In this document: positions 37,066 through 45,425 of the stretch, piece after piece
How the letters are laid out: each line of letters opens with the position of its first letter
Position numbering within the stretch: position 1 is the first letter of the stretch
IMG/VR virus record: IMGVR_UViG_3300050821_008584
Location: 100,880 to 164,879 of that record
DNA: 64,000 bases
Strand: one strand, 5' to 3'
Source of the DNA: a virus
Translations under genes and position numbers: made by a program
The notes under the pieces: model-generated
What the model saw: only the letters and a program-made list of their open reading frames with translations
Databases searched by the model: none
What the model was told of the DNA's origin: nothing

Positions 37066-37881
37066 TCATAGAGTTCTGAATCTATTTTTTACTTCTGCCA
37101 CAAACGAAAGAAATTGAGGTTGCGTGATGATCCCTGGTTGCCAGCATAGGCCGCGGTCGACAAGATCGTAAGTCTCGACAATGCGCGCGCCTGGAATGAC
37201 ATTGCCTTCCGTATCGCGTTCACGGCCAAGAAGCCAGACGTGGTCGGAAACGCTGCAAACGGTTGTGACATCGTGACTCACGACAATCACGGTATTCAGC
37301 GAATCCAAGTTGGCAATCTTTTGAATCAGTGCGGCGGTGCGTTCGAGCATCACCATGTCAAGACCAGAGAATGGTTCATCCATCAACAGAAAATGGGAAC
37401 TGCAGAGAATTTGCTGAATGATCGCCAGACGCTGCCTTTGACCGCCAGAGAGTTGCATCGGGTATTGGTGCCGTTTGTCATATAACTCGAAATCGTTGAG
37501 ATAGCCTTCGACGCATGCCGCGGCGTCGCCATTGCTTTTTCTTTTGGCCGCGATTATCAGGTTCGACCATACGGTTCGATGATTGAACAGAGGATAATCC
37601 TGTGCGACGACTCCCACTTCTCCTGCGTGCACTGGCCAGTTCACGTTTCCGTTCAGATGGACATTGCCAGTTGTTGGCCTGTTCAGGCCAGCCATGATGC
37701 GGAAGAGTTGCGTTTTACCCATACCGCTTGGACCGAGAAAACCGACGACCTGGCCCTTGGACTCATTGCGCAAGATCTCACGGACTTCGGCATTCACGTC
37801 GCGCAGAATGATCTTGTCACCATAGGAAAGCGAGACATGATCGATTGTCAAAAGCGTTTTGCCATCATGATGATCGATCAA
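37066..37881 (-). CDS. ABC transporter ATP-binding protein
   Basis: 271 residues. Walker A GPSGMGKTQ (~50), Q-loop AQDYPLFNHRTV, signature LSGGQRQRL, Walker B FLLMDEP and H-loop VVSHD are all present. Closest in layout to SsuB/TauB-type importers. With the permease at 38409 and the exported protein at 39707 it makes a complete ABC set, which is rare in a phage. Confidence 0.9.
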   Translation of the reverse strand: MIDHHDGKTLLTIDHVSLSYGDKIILRDVNAEVREILRNESKGQVVGFLGPSGMGKTQLFRIMAGLNRPTTGNVHLNGNVNWPVHAGEVGVVAQDYPLFNHRTVWSNLIIAAKRKSNGDAAACVEGYLNDFELYDKRHQYPMQLSGGQRQRLAIIQQILCSSHFLLMDEPFSGLDMVMLERTAALIQKIANLDSLNTVIVVSHDVTTVCSVSDHVWLLGRERDTEGNVIPGARIVETYDLVDRGLCWQPGIITQPQFLSFVAEVKNRFRTL

Positions 37882-37884
37882 TGG

Positions 37885-38088
37885 TCACCCGCGGGGACGT
37901 TGCAGGTCCCGCATGATATCTTCCGCCGCGCTCAGAATCTCACGCCGCAATCTTGTCGTGATTTGTTGAGCGCACAGCTCTGAAGCCCAAGCATGGAGCC
38001 TATTCTGGTCATCCCATCCGACAATCACCAAAGGCCGCAAGCCGAGCGGTTCGGTAACCGGTTTAGTCTCTCCGATTGGTTCCGCCAT
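37885..38088 (-). CDS. Small hypothetical protein
   Basis: 67 residues. Two short strands (PLVIVGWDDQNRLHAWAS) and a helix rich in Arg/Glu (ITTRLRREILSAAEDIMRDL). Three bases from the ATPase gene. Family unknown. Confidence 0.5.
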   Translation of the reverse strand: MAEPIGETKPVTEPLGLRPLVIVGWDDQNRLHAWASELCAQQITTRLRREILSAAEDIMRDLQRPRG

Positions 38089-38098
38089 AGTTATTCTT

Positions 38099-38224
38099 TT
38101 ACCTTCTTGGCGTAGTGCTTCCGGATATCTTCTCGCACGTTGGCAATAACTTCTTGAGTCTCTCGAATTCCTTTTCTATTTTTAGCAAGCCACGATCAAC
38201 TGCCTGAGTCGTTTTGCTGTTCAT
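38099..38224 (-). CDS. 41-residue helical protein
   Basis: Start ATG 38224 overlaps the upstream stop as ATGA; the longer frame would ignore this coupling. One charged helix (RGLLKIEKEFERLKKLL). Unknown. Confidence 0.45.
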   Translation of the reverse strand: MNSKTTQAVDRGLLKIEKEFERLKKLLPTCEKISGSTTPRR

Positions 38225-38412
38225 TGTAGGTCCGTCCGTTTCCATTTGAAGATGTAGAACACAGCCGCACAACAAACTATCAGACAAAGCACGCCGACAA
38301 TATCTAGGAATGTCCGGAAGCTCATGACCACGACAAATTTGACGGATACTACGAATAAAATCAGAGCTACAAGGAGAATGAAAATGCCAAGAAAACAGGC
38401 CGGCTTTGTCAT
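38221..38412 (-). CDS. Small membrane protein, two helices
   Basis: 63 residues with two hydrophobic segments (FLGIFILLVALILFVVSVKFVVV and IVGVLCLIVCCAAVFYIF, each written here only in part). Lies next to the ABC permease and could be an accessory subunit. Confidence 0.6.
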   Translation of the reverse strand: MTKPACFLGIFILLVALILFVVSVKFVVVMSFRTFLDIVGVLCLIVCCAAVFYIFKWKRTDLQ

Positions 38413-39197
38413 TTCCTCTCCAGTGCTAAATCAGCATATGGACAAAATTGAATGCGTAGCCATCCGATTAGGTAATCTTGGCCTAAGCCCAAAACCAAAA
38501 TAGTAAGCTGGATTGCAAAAACGGCTGCTAGGTGGAAGTGCCTATTCTGGTCCAATAAGACGGTACCGACGCCGCCGGACCTAGCCATCCCTTCAATCAT
38601 CGTAATCACCATCCAGCCGATCGCAGCGTTTGAGCGCAGCGCAATGAAAGCCTGATCCGCTTGGCCGAAGATGACAACTTCTAGCAAGGTTCGCCATTCA
38701 TTCATCCCCAGGGTATGCGCGAGGTCGTACTGCTCCTGTGGAATGTTGGCAACTACATCGGTCATGGTGGTCACAAAAAATACGGTGATAGAAAACGCTA
38801 ACAGGTACAGCTTCAGTTCGTGGCCAGTCGAAGCTACGAGGGTAAACAAGAATGCAAGGCCGGCCATCGAAAGAAAACGCAGCTTTCCTACAAGCATCAC
38901 GATTGGCCGCATGAAGGGCAGCCGCGAGGAGTACGCGAATGCCAAGGAAATTACCGTGGCCAGGGCAAGTGCCTGAATGTTCAATCCGAGGCTGGTGAGT
39001 AGCTCCGCGCCGAGTCCTGCCTTCCATAGATCGATGAATGAAGCAACCGTTTCTCCAGGTTTCGGCAGATAAACGAACGGAGAGAAAAACCAGAGAATTA
39101 GCACAAACAAAAGTTGCCCGAATACGAGCGTGCGCACCGTATTCGGCGATAACGCTCGATTAGGGGTAAAGAGTGCTCTGGCCTCGCCGTTCATTGC
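38409..39197 (-). CDS. ABC transporter permease
   Basis: 262 residues from ATG 39197. Five or six hydrophobic helices (LVFGQLLFVLILWFF, LALATVISLAFAYS, FLSMAGLAFLFTLVA, LYLLAFSITVFFVTTM, FAIQLTILVLGLG). The cytoplasmic loop EQYDLAHTLGMNEWRTLLEVVIFGQ matches the EAA loop (EAA---G---------I-LP) that docks on the ATPase, as in SsuC-type permeases. Confidence 0.85.
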   Translation of the reverse strand, partial: AMNGEARALFTPNRALSPNTVRTLVFGQLLFVLILWFFSPFVYLPKPGETVASFIDLWKAGLGAELLTSLGLNIQALALATVISLAFAYSSRLPFMRPIVMLVGKLRFLSMAGLAFLFTLVASTGHELKLYLLAFSITVFFVTTMTDVVANIPQEQYDLAHTLGMNEWRTLLEVVIFGQADQAFIALRSNAAIGWMVITMIEGMARSGGVGTVLLDQNRHFHLAAVFAIQLTILVLGLGQDYLIGWLRIQFCPYADLALERK

Positions 39198-39198
39198 A

Positions 39199-39441
39199 TC
39201 AAGCCCACGCCGGAATAATCTTGATCCACAGCCATTTTCCAACGCGTTCGCACTCTCGCAGCGCTCTGCGAATAAACAGCAGAGCGAAAAACACTAGGGC
39301 TCCCATAAACACTAGGCACCAAACATCGGGCTGCCCGCCATCGGCAGGAATGCAGATGCGCCCTAGCGACAAACTTATTGGCAAACAACCGATGACGTAC
39401 ATCGCGTAGCCCGTTAACGTGAATAAAATGCGTTTTTTCAC
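39199..39441 (-). CDS. Small membrane protein
   Basis: 80 residues. Two hydrophobic helices (ILFTLTGYAMYVIGCLPISL and WCLVFMGALVFFALLFI) and a basic C-terminus. Immediately upstream of the permease. May anchor or regulate the ABC complex. Confidence 0.6.
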   Translation of the reverse strand: MKKRILFTLTGYAMYVIGCLPISLSLGRICIPADGGQPDVWCLVFMGALVFFALLFIRRALRECERVGKWLWIKIIPAWA

Positions 39442-39485
39442 TTAGCTTCCGTTACCTGGCGCAACTGATCCAATTCTGTTTGATT

Positions 39486-39707
39486 TTATCTTGCCTTGAA
39501 CAATATGGCCGACCAGCCCGGGACGTTCGGTGTATCCTTAACATCCTTGGCTTCGACCCAGGCGAGCCGGTCGCGCACTGGAATGTGGATCGTGATCGGA
39601 TATTCTTCGGCACACGTTTTGCACTTCATCACGTGCGCGCCATCGGCCTTATGCAGGATTTCCCAATGCGCGCATTCACCGCAAAGACACACCAATATTC
39701 GGTCCAT
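39486..39707 (-). CDS. Zinc-ribbon protein
   Basis: 73 residues: CLCGECAHW and KCKTCAEEYP make a zinc ribbon, followed by beta strands (ITIHIPVRDRLAWVE). One-base overlap with the OmpA-tailed protein. Function unknown. Confidence 0.55.
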   Translation of the reverse strand: MDRILVCLCGECAHWEILHKADGAHVMKCKTCAEEYPITIHIPVRDRLAWVEAKDVKDTPNVPGWSAILFKAR

Positions 39708-41497
39708 CAGTTGCCTCCACTAAGAGTTATTTCAACCCGCCGATTTGCCGCCTTGCCTTCTGCAGTTGCATTCGACGCTACTGGATCACGCGCACCGTGT
39801 CCGGCAACCGCGAATCGCGAATCAGGAAACGTATTTCGCGCCTTCGCTTGCAACCAGGACTTCACAGCCTGCGCGCGAGCTTGCGACAGTGCTGAGTTGA
39901 CTTGATCGCTTCCAGTGTCATCCGTATAGCCGTCAACTTTGATAAATAGCGCCGTCGCGGCAAGCGAATCACGCAAGTCTTGCATCGTTTGCTCTCCCGC
40001 TGGCGTGAACGTAGCGCGGCCAGTGTCGAAATTTATGGAGTAAGAGCGTTTGCTTACGACTGGCGCATCGGCAGCGGCAAAATAGTTTACAGGCTGGACT
40101 GTTGAACCTGGATCTTCCATCTTGGCCTGTGCGCCGGTTATGAAAGACTTGTCTTCGACCGCAGCCGCTTCGGGGATCGGCGTGCTCTTGAATAGATCGG
40201 GGTATTGCTGCAAATCGATATTCCGAAAGATGGTGTAGACAGAACGCAGCGCGTCATTTGTTCCTGGCACGAGGCCAACAAGGTTCAAAGCATCTGCCAA
40301 GTTGCTTACCTTTGAGCCGCCAAGATCAATCATCTGGCCCTGGGTATCGCGCTCGCGAGCCCCCTTGAAATATTTATACCAATAGGATTCATCTTGATCT
40401 TTGTAGAGCTTCGCCGAGATAGCCATCGCCTTGTGCAGCGACAGATCAAAAGCCTTCATTTGGTCGCCTGCCTCAAACGTCGCGGCAAGCATGTTTTCAA
40501 TCTCGTCGCGATTCCGCTGGAAGAAAACATTCGGGCCGACGATAACAGCGGGCATGATGTACTGTTTTGTTGAAACGATCTTCACCAGTCCACCCTTGCC
40601 GTGTGCTTCGTTCACGTCGCCAGGGGTCCAGGTCACGATTCCGCTTACGCAGACGTTTTTTGTCTGGCCGGTCGGGTGACCATCTTTCACTACCTTGCGT
40701 TCGACGCATGTATTGGCGTTGTAAAGCTCTGTCGCTTTAATATAGTCCTCCGCATTCAACCAGTTGACCGCGTCGGGATCGTAGGTGTTCTCATCCGGAT
40801 TTGTCGGAACGCTATTGTCGCCAGCCCATTTTTGCGCAATGTTCCAATCGTCGTCGCGAATCACGCCGGCAAAGAGCAGGCCACGCGCCGCCTGCGGGTT
40901 GCTCTTAATTTCTGGCGGAGCCAACAAGCCATCCTCGCCATACGAAAAGCCAATTCCTGCGATCATCTTTAGCGAATATTCCTGGCCGTGCTTGGCAAGC
41001 AGGGAATCCGGACCAGCCACAAACTGTCCGACGCCGCCGCCCATGATTACGACGAAGTTAGCGCCGCTCGTACATTGCGTTGCCCCGCCATATAGTTCAT
41101 CGGCGCAGGCGATCAAATCGTTCTGCATTTGATCGGTCTTGTCTTGGCGGGTGAGCACGAGATTCACGCCATGCTTTGCCATCAGCGAGCCAGCGGTCGT
41201 GCAAGCACCGCCGTTAGCGAAGATTAGACCGGCTTGCGCGTTCCATTCCCACACTTCGCCACGAATTTGCGTCGCCTGAATCTTGGCGCAGCCGTCCGAT
41301 GGCAACGGCGCTGGTGCAACATTCTGAACCTGAGCATCTTTTACGTCGGGTAACACGACACGCTGCGGAATGACAGACTTCAGGATGCCAGGCGTAGGAA
41401 TTATCCCTGTGTGTTCGCCCTCGATGAGAAGGAGTGTGAGAACTGCTACTGCAAAAACAACTGCGACAAATTTTACTCCAGGTTTAACTCTTGACAT
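39707..41497 (-). CDS. Exported substrate-binding-like protein with OmpA domain
   Basis: 596 residues. One N-terminal membrane helix (FVAVVFAVAVLTLLLI) acts as anchor or signal. Residues ~70-440 look like a periplasmic binding-protein fold (VWEWNAQAGLIFANGG, LVLTRQDKTDQMQND, GVIRDDDWNIAQKWAGDN). Residues ~485-595 are an OmpA-type peptidoglycan-binding domain (INFDTGRATFTPAGEQTM ... VDGYTDDTG ... NSALSQARAQAVKSWL ... ANRRVEI). With the ATPase and permease genes it forms a cell-envelope ABC system. Confidence 0.8.
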   Translation of the reverse strand: MSRVKPGVKFVAVVFAVAVLTLLLIEGEHTGIIPTPGILKSVIPQRVVLPDVKDAQVQNVAPAPLPSDGCAKIQATQIRGEVWEWNAQAGLIFANGGACTTAGSLMAKHGVNLVLTRQDKTDQMQNDLIACADELYGGATQCTSGANFVVIMGGGVGQFVAGPDSLLAKHGQEYSLKMIAGIGFSYGEDGLLAPPEIKSNPQAARGLLFAGVIRDDDWNIAQKWAGDNSVPTNPDENTYDPDAVNWLNAEDYIKATELYNANTCVERKVVKDGHPTGQTKNVCVSGIVTWTPGDVNEAHGKGGLVKIVSTKQYIMPAVIVGPNVFFQRNRDEIENMLAATFEAGDQMKAFDLSLHKAMAISAKLYKDQDESYWYKYFKGARERDTQGQMIDLGGSKVSNLADALNLVGLVPGTNDALRSVYTIFRNIDLQQYPDLFKSTPIPEAAAVEDKSFITGAQAKMEDPGSTVQPVNYFAAADAPVVSKRSYSINFDTGRATFTPAGEQTMQDLRDSLAATALFIKVDGYTDDTGSDQVNSALSQARAQAVKSWLQAKARNTFPDSRFAVAGHGARDPVASNATAEGKAANRRVEITLSGGN

Positions 41498-41573
41498 TGT
41501 GATTCTCCCTTTTACAATCTTTCAGGCGCGGGGGACAGTTCCATTATGAAAACCAAAATGTGCGTGCCCGCGC

Positions 41574-42602
41574 CTACTTCTGATTGAAATAATCCCCATA
41601 GTCGCTGCTCACCGGCACGCTCGCTGTGGCCTTTTGCGGGATCGGTTTGCCGAGTACCTGAGCCTCAGGAGTCCCTGCGGTCAGCAACTTCTGCTCGTAT
41701 TTTTCTAGCTCTGCCATAGCCGCTGTTCCAACCGCTCCGTTCTCAATATCCATCGAGTCCATAAAGTTTTGCGCGGCTTTCTGATAGTTTTCCATCACTC
41801 CTAGTTTCATGGAATTCTGCTGAGCAAGGTATTCCAGATCTTCGTTGATTAGATCGCGCTGGTCGGCATTGCCGGAAATGATTTTCATGGCCGTGGAGAA
41901 TGCGCCATAGGCCATGTTGATCGTCTTGCGCTTGATCTCCTCTTGCTTTACGGTGTCGGCAGTGTCTTCGATAGTGAAGTCGAGATTGACCGATAGCCGA
42001 TTCAGAAAATCATAGAGGGCAGAACTTTTTTTAAGCAAATCTTCATAGCCAACGTTGGTTTGGTTGCGTCGTCCAGCCATGTTCGCACTCTTCCTGATTT
42101 GCAACTGCATGCGCAGCTGCTCGTCCTGGGTCTTGGCTGCATCCAGACGGCGTTTGGCTTCGAGAGCATCACGCATCCCTCTCTCTGCTTCTGCTTTGTT
42201 CTTGGCGATATTATCGCGGAGAATTTGGTTTGCTCCGCTGACACTGGCAATCTGCTGGCCAAACACTTCGCGCAACTTACGCATCTGTAGCAAATTATCT
42301 TTTAAGACTCCGATGGGATCTAGCTCATAGACGATGCTGGTTAGTTTTCGACTGATTAGGCGAAAGATCAGATGCGTGCGGCTACTGGTTAATACCCAAC
42401 CAATCGCAACGAGCAAGATTGCGAGGCCCACGATATGCACAGTATCTACCAGCATTTGTTCGATGAAATGGCTGACCGAGCCCCAGCCCCATAGCGCGAG
42501 CCCGCCTAATCCAATCAGGATGAGGCCCTGCGTTATGCTTTCTGGCCTTTGATACCACGGCTTTCCCGTCGGATTTACTGGGCCGAGTGCTGAAGTGCTC
42601 AT
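41574..42602 (-). CDS. Membrane-anchored coiled-coil protein
   Basis: 342 residues from ATG 42602 (GAGGTGG ribosome site). Two N-terminal hydrophobic helices (LILIGLGGLALWGWG and VGLAILLVAIGWVL) precede ~220 residues of coiled coil with even Lys/Glu/Gln spacing and PspA-like words (NDQ..L, KLGVMENYQKAAQNF). Downstream of the coiled-coil gene at 42613. Looks like a membrane-stress or scaffold protein, but no family is certain. Confidence 0.6.
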   Translation of the reverse strand: MSTSALGPVNPTGKPWYQRPESITQGLILIGLGGLALWGWGSVSHFIEQMLVDTVHIVGLAILLVAIGWVLTSSRTHLIFRLISRKLTSIVYELDPIGVLKDNLLQMRKLREVFGQQIASVSGANQILRDNIAKNKAEAERGMRDALEAKRRLDAAKTQDEQLRMQLQIRKSANMAGRRNQTNVGYEDLLKKSSALYDFLNRLSVNLDFTIEDTADTVKQEEIKRKTINMAYGAFSTAMKIISGNADQRDLINEDLEYLAQQNSMKLGVMENYQKAAQNFMDSMDIENGAVGTAAMAELEKYEQKLLTAGTPEAQVLGKPIPQKATASVPVSSDYGDYFNQK

Positions 42603-42612
42603 GGCATCCACC

Positions 42613-43194
42613 TCATTTCGCCAACAGGGCCGCATAGCGCGCCCGTTGTTGTTCTAGTTCGTTCGTTCTCTGCTGGAAAGCTAAAGAGAATTCCTGTTTG
42701 CCACTCGCGGATCGGCCGCTCTCGTCTGTGATTTGCTTCGATAGATCGGTGATCTCTTGTTGCAGCTGCGCCAGGTTCTGTTTGTTTGCATCAATATGCG
42801 CATCGAAAGCCTGTGAGGATTGCGTGAACTTTCGCTGCTCCTGTTCAAGCGTAGCCTTAAGATCATCAAAGGCAGCGAGAATACTGGCAGGATCGAGCCC
42901 TCCATGTTTGCCGGCCTGCAACACGGCGGCCTTGAACTTCATCCCTTCGTCACCAGGCAAGCTCGCAAGTGGTTCGAGATATTCCTGCAGAAGTTTGCCG
43001 ATCGGAGTTTGATCGAAGTCTGTTTTAGCCTTCAGCCGATCGTACATCGCGCCTGAAGGTTTTTCGAGAATGACGGCGTGCTGCGCTGCCTCATAGGTTG
43101 GCGTAGCACTCAATGCGGCGCGTGGCGGAGCTGGCCGTGGCGCATCCTCTTTCTCCATGACCATATCGTGAATTTTATCTTTGATCGAGGACAT
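42613..43194 (-). CDS. Cytoplasmic coiled-coil protein
   Basis: 193 residues. Disordered, proline-rich start, then two coiled-coil regions (KATLEQEQRKFTQSSQAFDAHIDANKQNLAQLQQEITDLSKQI in part). First gene after the strong promoter at 43284, ten bases from the membrane partner. The two coiled-coil proteins may form a complex. Confidence 0.6.
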   Translation of the reverse strand: MSSIKDKIHDMVMEKEDAPRPAPPRAALSATPTYEAAQHAVILEKPSGAMYDRLKAKTDFDQTPIGKLLQEYLEPLASLPGDEGMKFKAAVLQAGKHGGLDPASILAAFDDLKATLEQEQRKFTQSSQAFDAHIDANKQNLAQLQQEITDLSKQITDESGRSASGKQEFSLAFQQRTNELEQQRARYAALLAK

Positions 43195-43283
43195 TGATTC
43201 TCCCTTTTTTACTCCGGTCCGGAACGCTGATTCGCCACAGGAGCCGGACCGGAGTTTCGCTTGGTTCCTCTAATCGAGGCGCA

Positions 43284-43312
43284 AGGATAGTAAACGCTTA
43301 CTCGCTTGTCAA
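43284..43312 (-). promoter_or_regulatory. Promoter with complete palindromic operator
   Basis: TTGACA (43312-43307), 17 bases, TATCCT (43289-43284). The spacer is almost wholly the palindrome GTAAACGCTTAC (43290-43301). Strong match to a housekeeping promoter. Drives the coiled-coil and envelope cassette leftward. Confidence 0.75.
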
Positions 43313-44484
43313 GAGGCCTTTCGCAGCAAAGTCATGTGAATAACGCGCAAATCGATTTCGGCGAGCTCGCCCACCCAATCCTTTGCCGTTAAGCCAGTTA
43401 CGGCGACATAGGGCTCACCGTTCGACGGCTTGTGTTCGTAGATTACATTTTGCGTGAATGGCAACGCCAAAACCGCACGTACCGCAGCGACGGCACGGTC
43501 CGGCTTGTATTCGAATACATTGGTTTCATCAGGTCCGCGTAACAGTTCCGTGCCCATGCGCTTCACGGCATCTTTGTGCATAGCTTCCCAGGAAGTATCT
43601 AAGTCGAACAATTCAATTGTCTGGGCTCCCCGTTCGGTGATGAGCGCAAGTCCAACTTGATGATCGTGGAGTCTTGCCTTTGAGAGGATGGAGTCAAAGT
43701 TTTTCGCGAAGGCGTCGAAGTTATTGCGGAGATCATCGTCGCCAGTGAAAGCATTCGTCTCATCAGCCAAATGGGATGTGAAAAATGCTCCTCTGTCGAA
43801 ATTAAAGTTGCCACGTCCATGTCCCTTCGCTTCTGTACGCATGCCAGCGGCTCTCAGTGACGGGCCCCATCGGCGAACGGTTGGATCCGAAATGAAACTG
43901 CGGCGAGGTTGATTTCCTAGACTGCGTTCGCGATGGCGCGGTATTTTCATCTCCGGGCCACTGTCTCCAATCATGTAGCTCATTGTTGTGTTCGTACTCT
44001 TCACCAAATTCCACATGGTGCTTTGATCAGAAGGCCGGTAGCCGTCCTGGTAGAACTGGTTGTCGACTTCAAGTGGTGTCACGCCATCGTACTGAAACGC
44101 GGATCCTTTGCTAATATGGTGGGAAGCATGAACGCAACGAACTTCCAAGCCAACTTCCTGACCGGCGAATAAAACCGCCGAACGCATCAGTGCTCGGGAT
44201 TGCGTGCCTTTGCCGCCGAAGATAGAACCGGAGCGAACGAACACGTTTTCTTCGGATGTATTTTTTAGCATCACCTTGTTTATGGAGCCGGAGTCGGATA
44301 TCACGACCTTATCTCCAGCCTCAGGCAGGGTTACGTACTGCCGCTTCTGTGCAGTTTCGCGAAGGATAGGAAGGATGCAAGCCAGAGAAGTGTCGCTAGG
44401 CCGATCTGGTTTGCCAAACTGAAAGCCAAGAGTTTCGTCACTAACACAAGAAAAAATGGATTCACGAGTTAAAGCGGTAGGCAT
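43309..44484 (-). CDS. ARPP-1-like protein
   Basis: 391 residues from ATG 44484 (AAGGAG, nine bases). LPILRETAQKRQYVTLPEA ... VVISDSGSINKVMLKNTSEENVFVRSGSIFGGKGTQSRALMRS ... VEVRC is the pattern of the ARPP-1 family (ARG and rhodanese-phosphatase associated protein): Y-x-T-L-x-E-A, a beta-rich core, GGKxTQ/NR and V-x-C. The biochemical role of the family is not established. The C-terminal part (FDAFAKNFDSILSKARLHDHQVGLALITERG) is family-typical too. Confidence 0.7.
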   Translation of the reverse strand: MPTALTRESIFSCVSDETLGFQFGKPDRPSDTSLACILPILRETAQKRQYVTLPEAGDKVVISDSGSINKVMLKNTSEENVFVRSGSIFGGKGTQSRALMRSAVLFAGQEVGLEVRCVHASHHISKGSAFQYDGVTPLEVDNQFYQDGYRPSDQSTMWNLVKSTNTTMSYMIGDSGPEMKIPRHRERSLGNQPRRSFISDPTVRRWGPSLRAAGMRTEAKGHGRGNFNFDRGAFFTSHLADETNAFTGDDDLRNNFDAFAKNFDSILSKARLHDHQVGLALITERGAQTIELFDLDTSWEAMHKDAVKRMGTELLRGPDETNVFEYKPDRAVAAVRAVLALPFTQNVIYEHKPSNGEPYVAVTGLTAKDWVGELAEIDLRVIHMTLLRKAS

Positions 44485-44543
44485 ACTAGGATTCTCCTTG
44501 TTCGCAGCGGATTCTTCCGCCACTGATTTGAAAACGCTGTAGT

Positions 44544-45425
44544 TTAGTCTGCGATTCTGCTGACTGTCAATACGCAAGAACAGCGTGGATGTGCAGGAGG
44601 CATTTTGTGGCCGGACGGAAAAATTTTACCAATCGTTATTTCCTTAGTGGAATTGATTACACACTCTTCGCATGGTTCGAGATTTGACGTAAGCCACTTC
44701 ACTTTTTTCACGACGCCTGACTTTTCCCAGGTAGTGTAATTGCCGCCATTCTGCGCCATCATTACTTCAGTGCGAGCAATCATGGCAGCGCGAGCTTCGC
44801 TGAAGATACCGACATCCTCTGCTTCTTCTTGTAAGGCTTCGCGGATAGATGCCTGAATGTCAGGCAGCGGCGTGTCTTCGGTAAAAGATTCGGAGATGAT
44901 CTCACGGATCCGATTGCGAGTGTGATCGGAAATAGCCCACTCTGCATTGGGATTTGCGACGAGCTCACCTTCATCGTTGTAACGCATGCCCACCAGTTCC
45001 GCAGCGCGTTCGGACGCGTACTTTTGGGCAATCTCATTTGCCGAACTAATGAGTCCTGAATCGGAGATTTCAATTTGCATCAAACCTTCGCCGATACCAG
45101 ACGTCATCGCCGATTCAAGCGGGCCTCGAATCTGGCTAGGTAAAGATCGAGCCTCTTCTTCGAGTGCGGCGATGACTGCAACGGCAAACTGTTCAGCTTC
45201 CTCATTAGAAGCTTTGGAAAGCAGCTTCGCGAATCTAGCTTCGACTGTCTTGCTCGCTACGGAATTCGCCGAGGCGAAGGCGATCTGTTCGGCTTCCTTG
45301 TCAGATTTGCCTTTACCTTTTTGTCGCTTATATTCGGAATTCCAGACGTGCGACCACTTGCGTCTCTTCTTGTCGCCACCGGTTACATATTTTGGAACGT
45401 CGTGCCCATCATCAGAATATGGCAT
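44544..45425 (-). CDS. Mu gpF-like minor head protein
   Basis: 293 residues. The C-terminal ARTEVMMAQNGGNYTTWEKSGVVKKVKWLTSNLEPCEECVINS ... PAHPRCSC is the diagnostic Phage_Mu_F segment: R-T-E, W-x-x-x-x-D/N-x-x-x-C-x-x-C, and P-H/P-R-C. The N-terminal (WSHVWNSEYKRQKGKGKSDKEAEQIAFASAN) is a small ChaB-like fold often fused here. One-base overlap with the portal gene. Needed for head assembly. Confidence 0.85.
   Translation of the reverse strand: MPYSDDGHDVPKYVTGGDKKRRKWSHVWNSEYKRQKGKGKSDKEAEQIAFASANSVASKTVEARFAKLLSKASNEEAEQFAVAVIAALEEEARSLPSQIRGPLESAMTSGIGEGLMQIEISDSGLISSANEIAQKYASERAAELVGMRYNDEGELVANPNAEWAISDHTRNRIREIISESFTEDTPLPDIQASIREALQEEAEDVGIFSEARAAMIARTEVMMAQNGGNYTTWEKSGVVKKVKWLTSNLEPCEECVINSTKEITIGKIFPSGHKMPPAHPRCSCVLTVSRIAD

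Noticed and set aside
41574-42602. TelA-type toxic-anion resistance protein
   Set aside because: Length and coiled coil fit loosely, but the two membrane helices and sequence words do not match the family as I know it.
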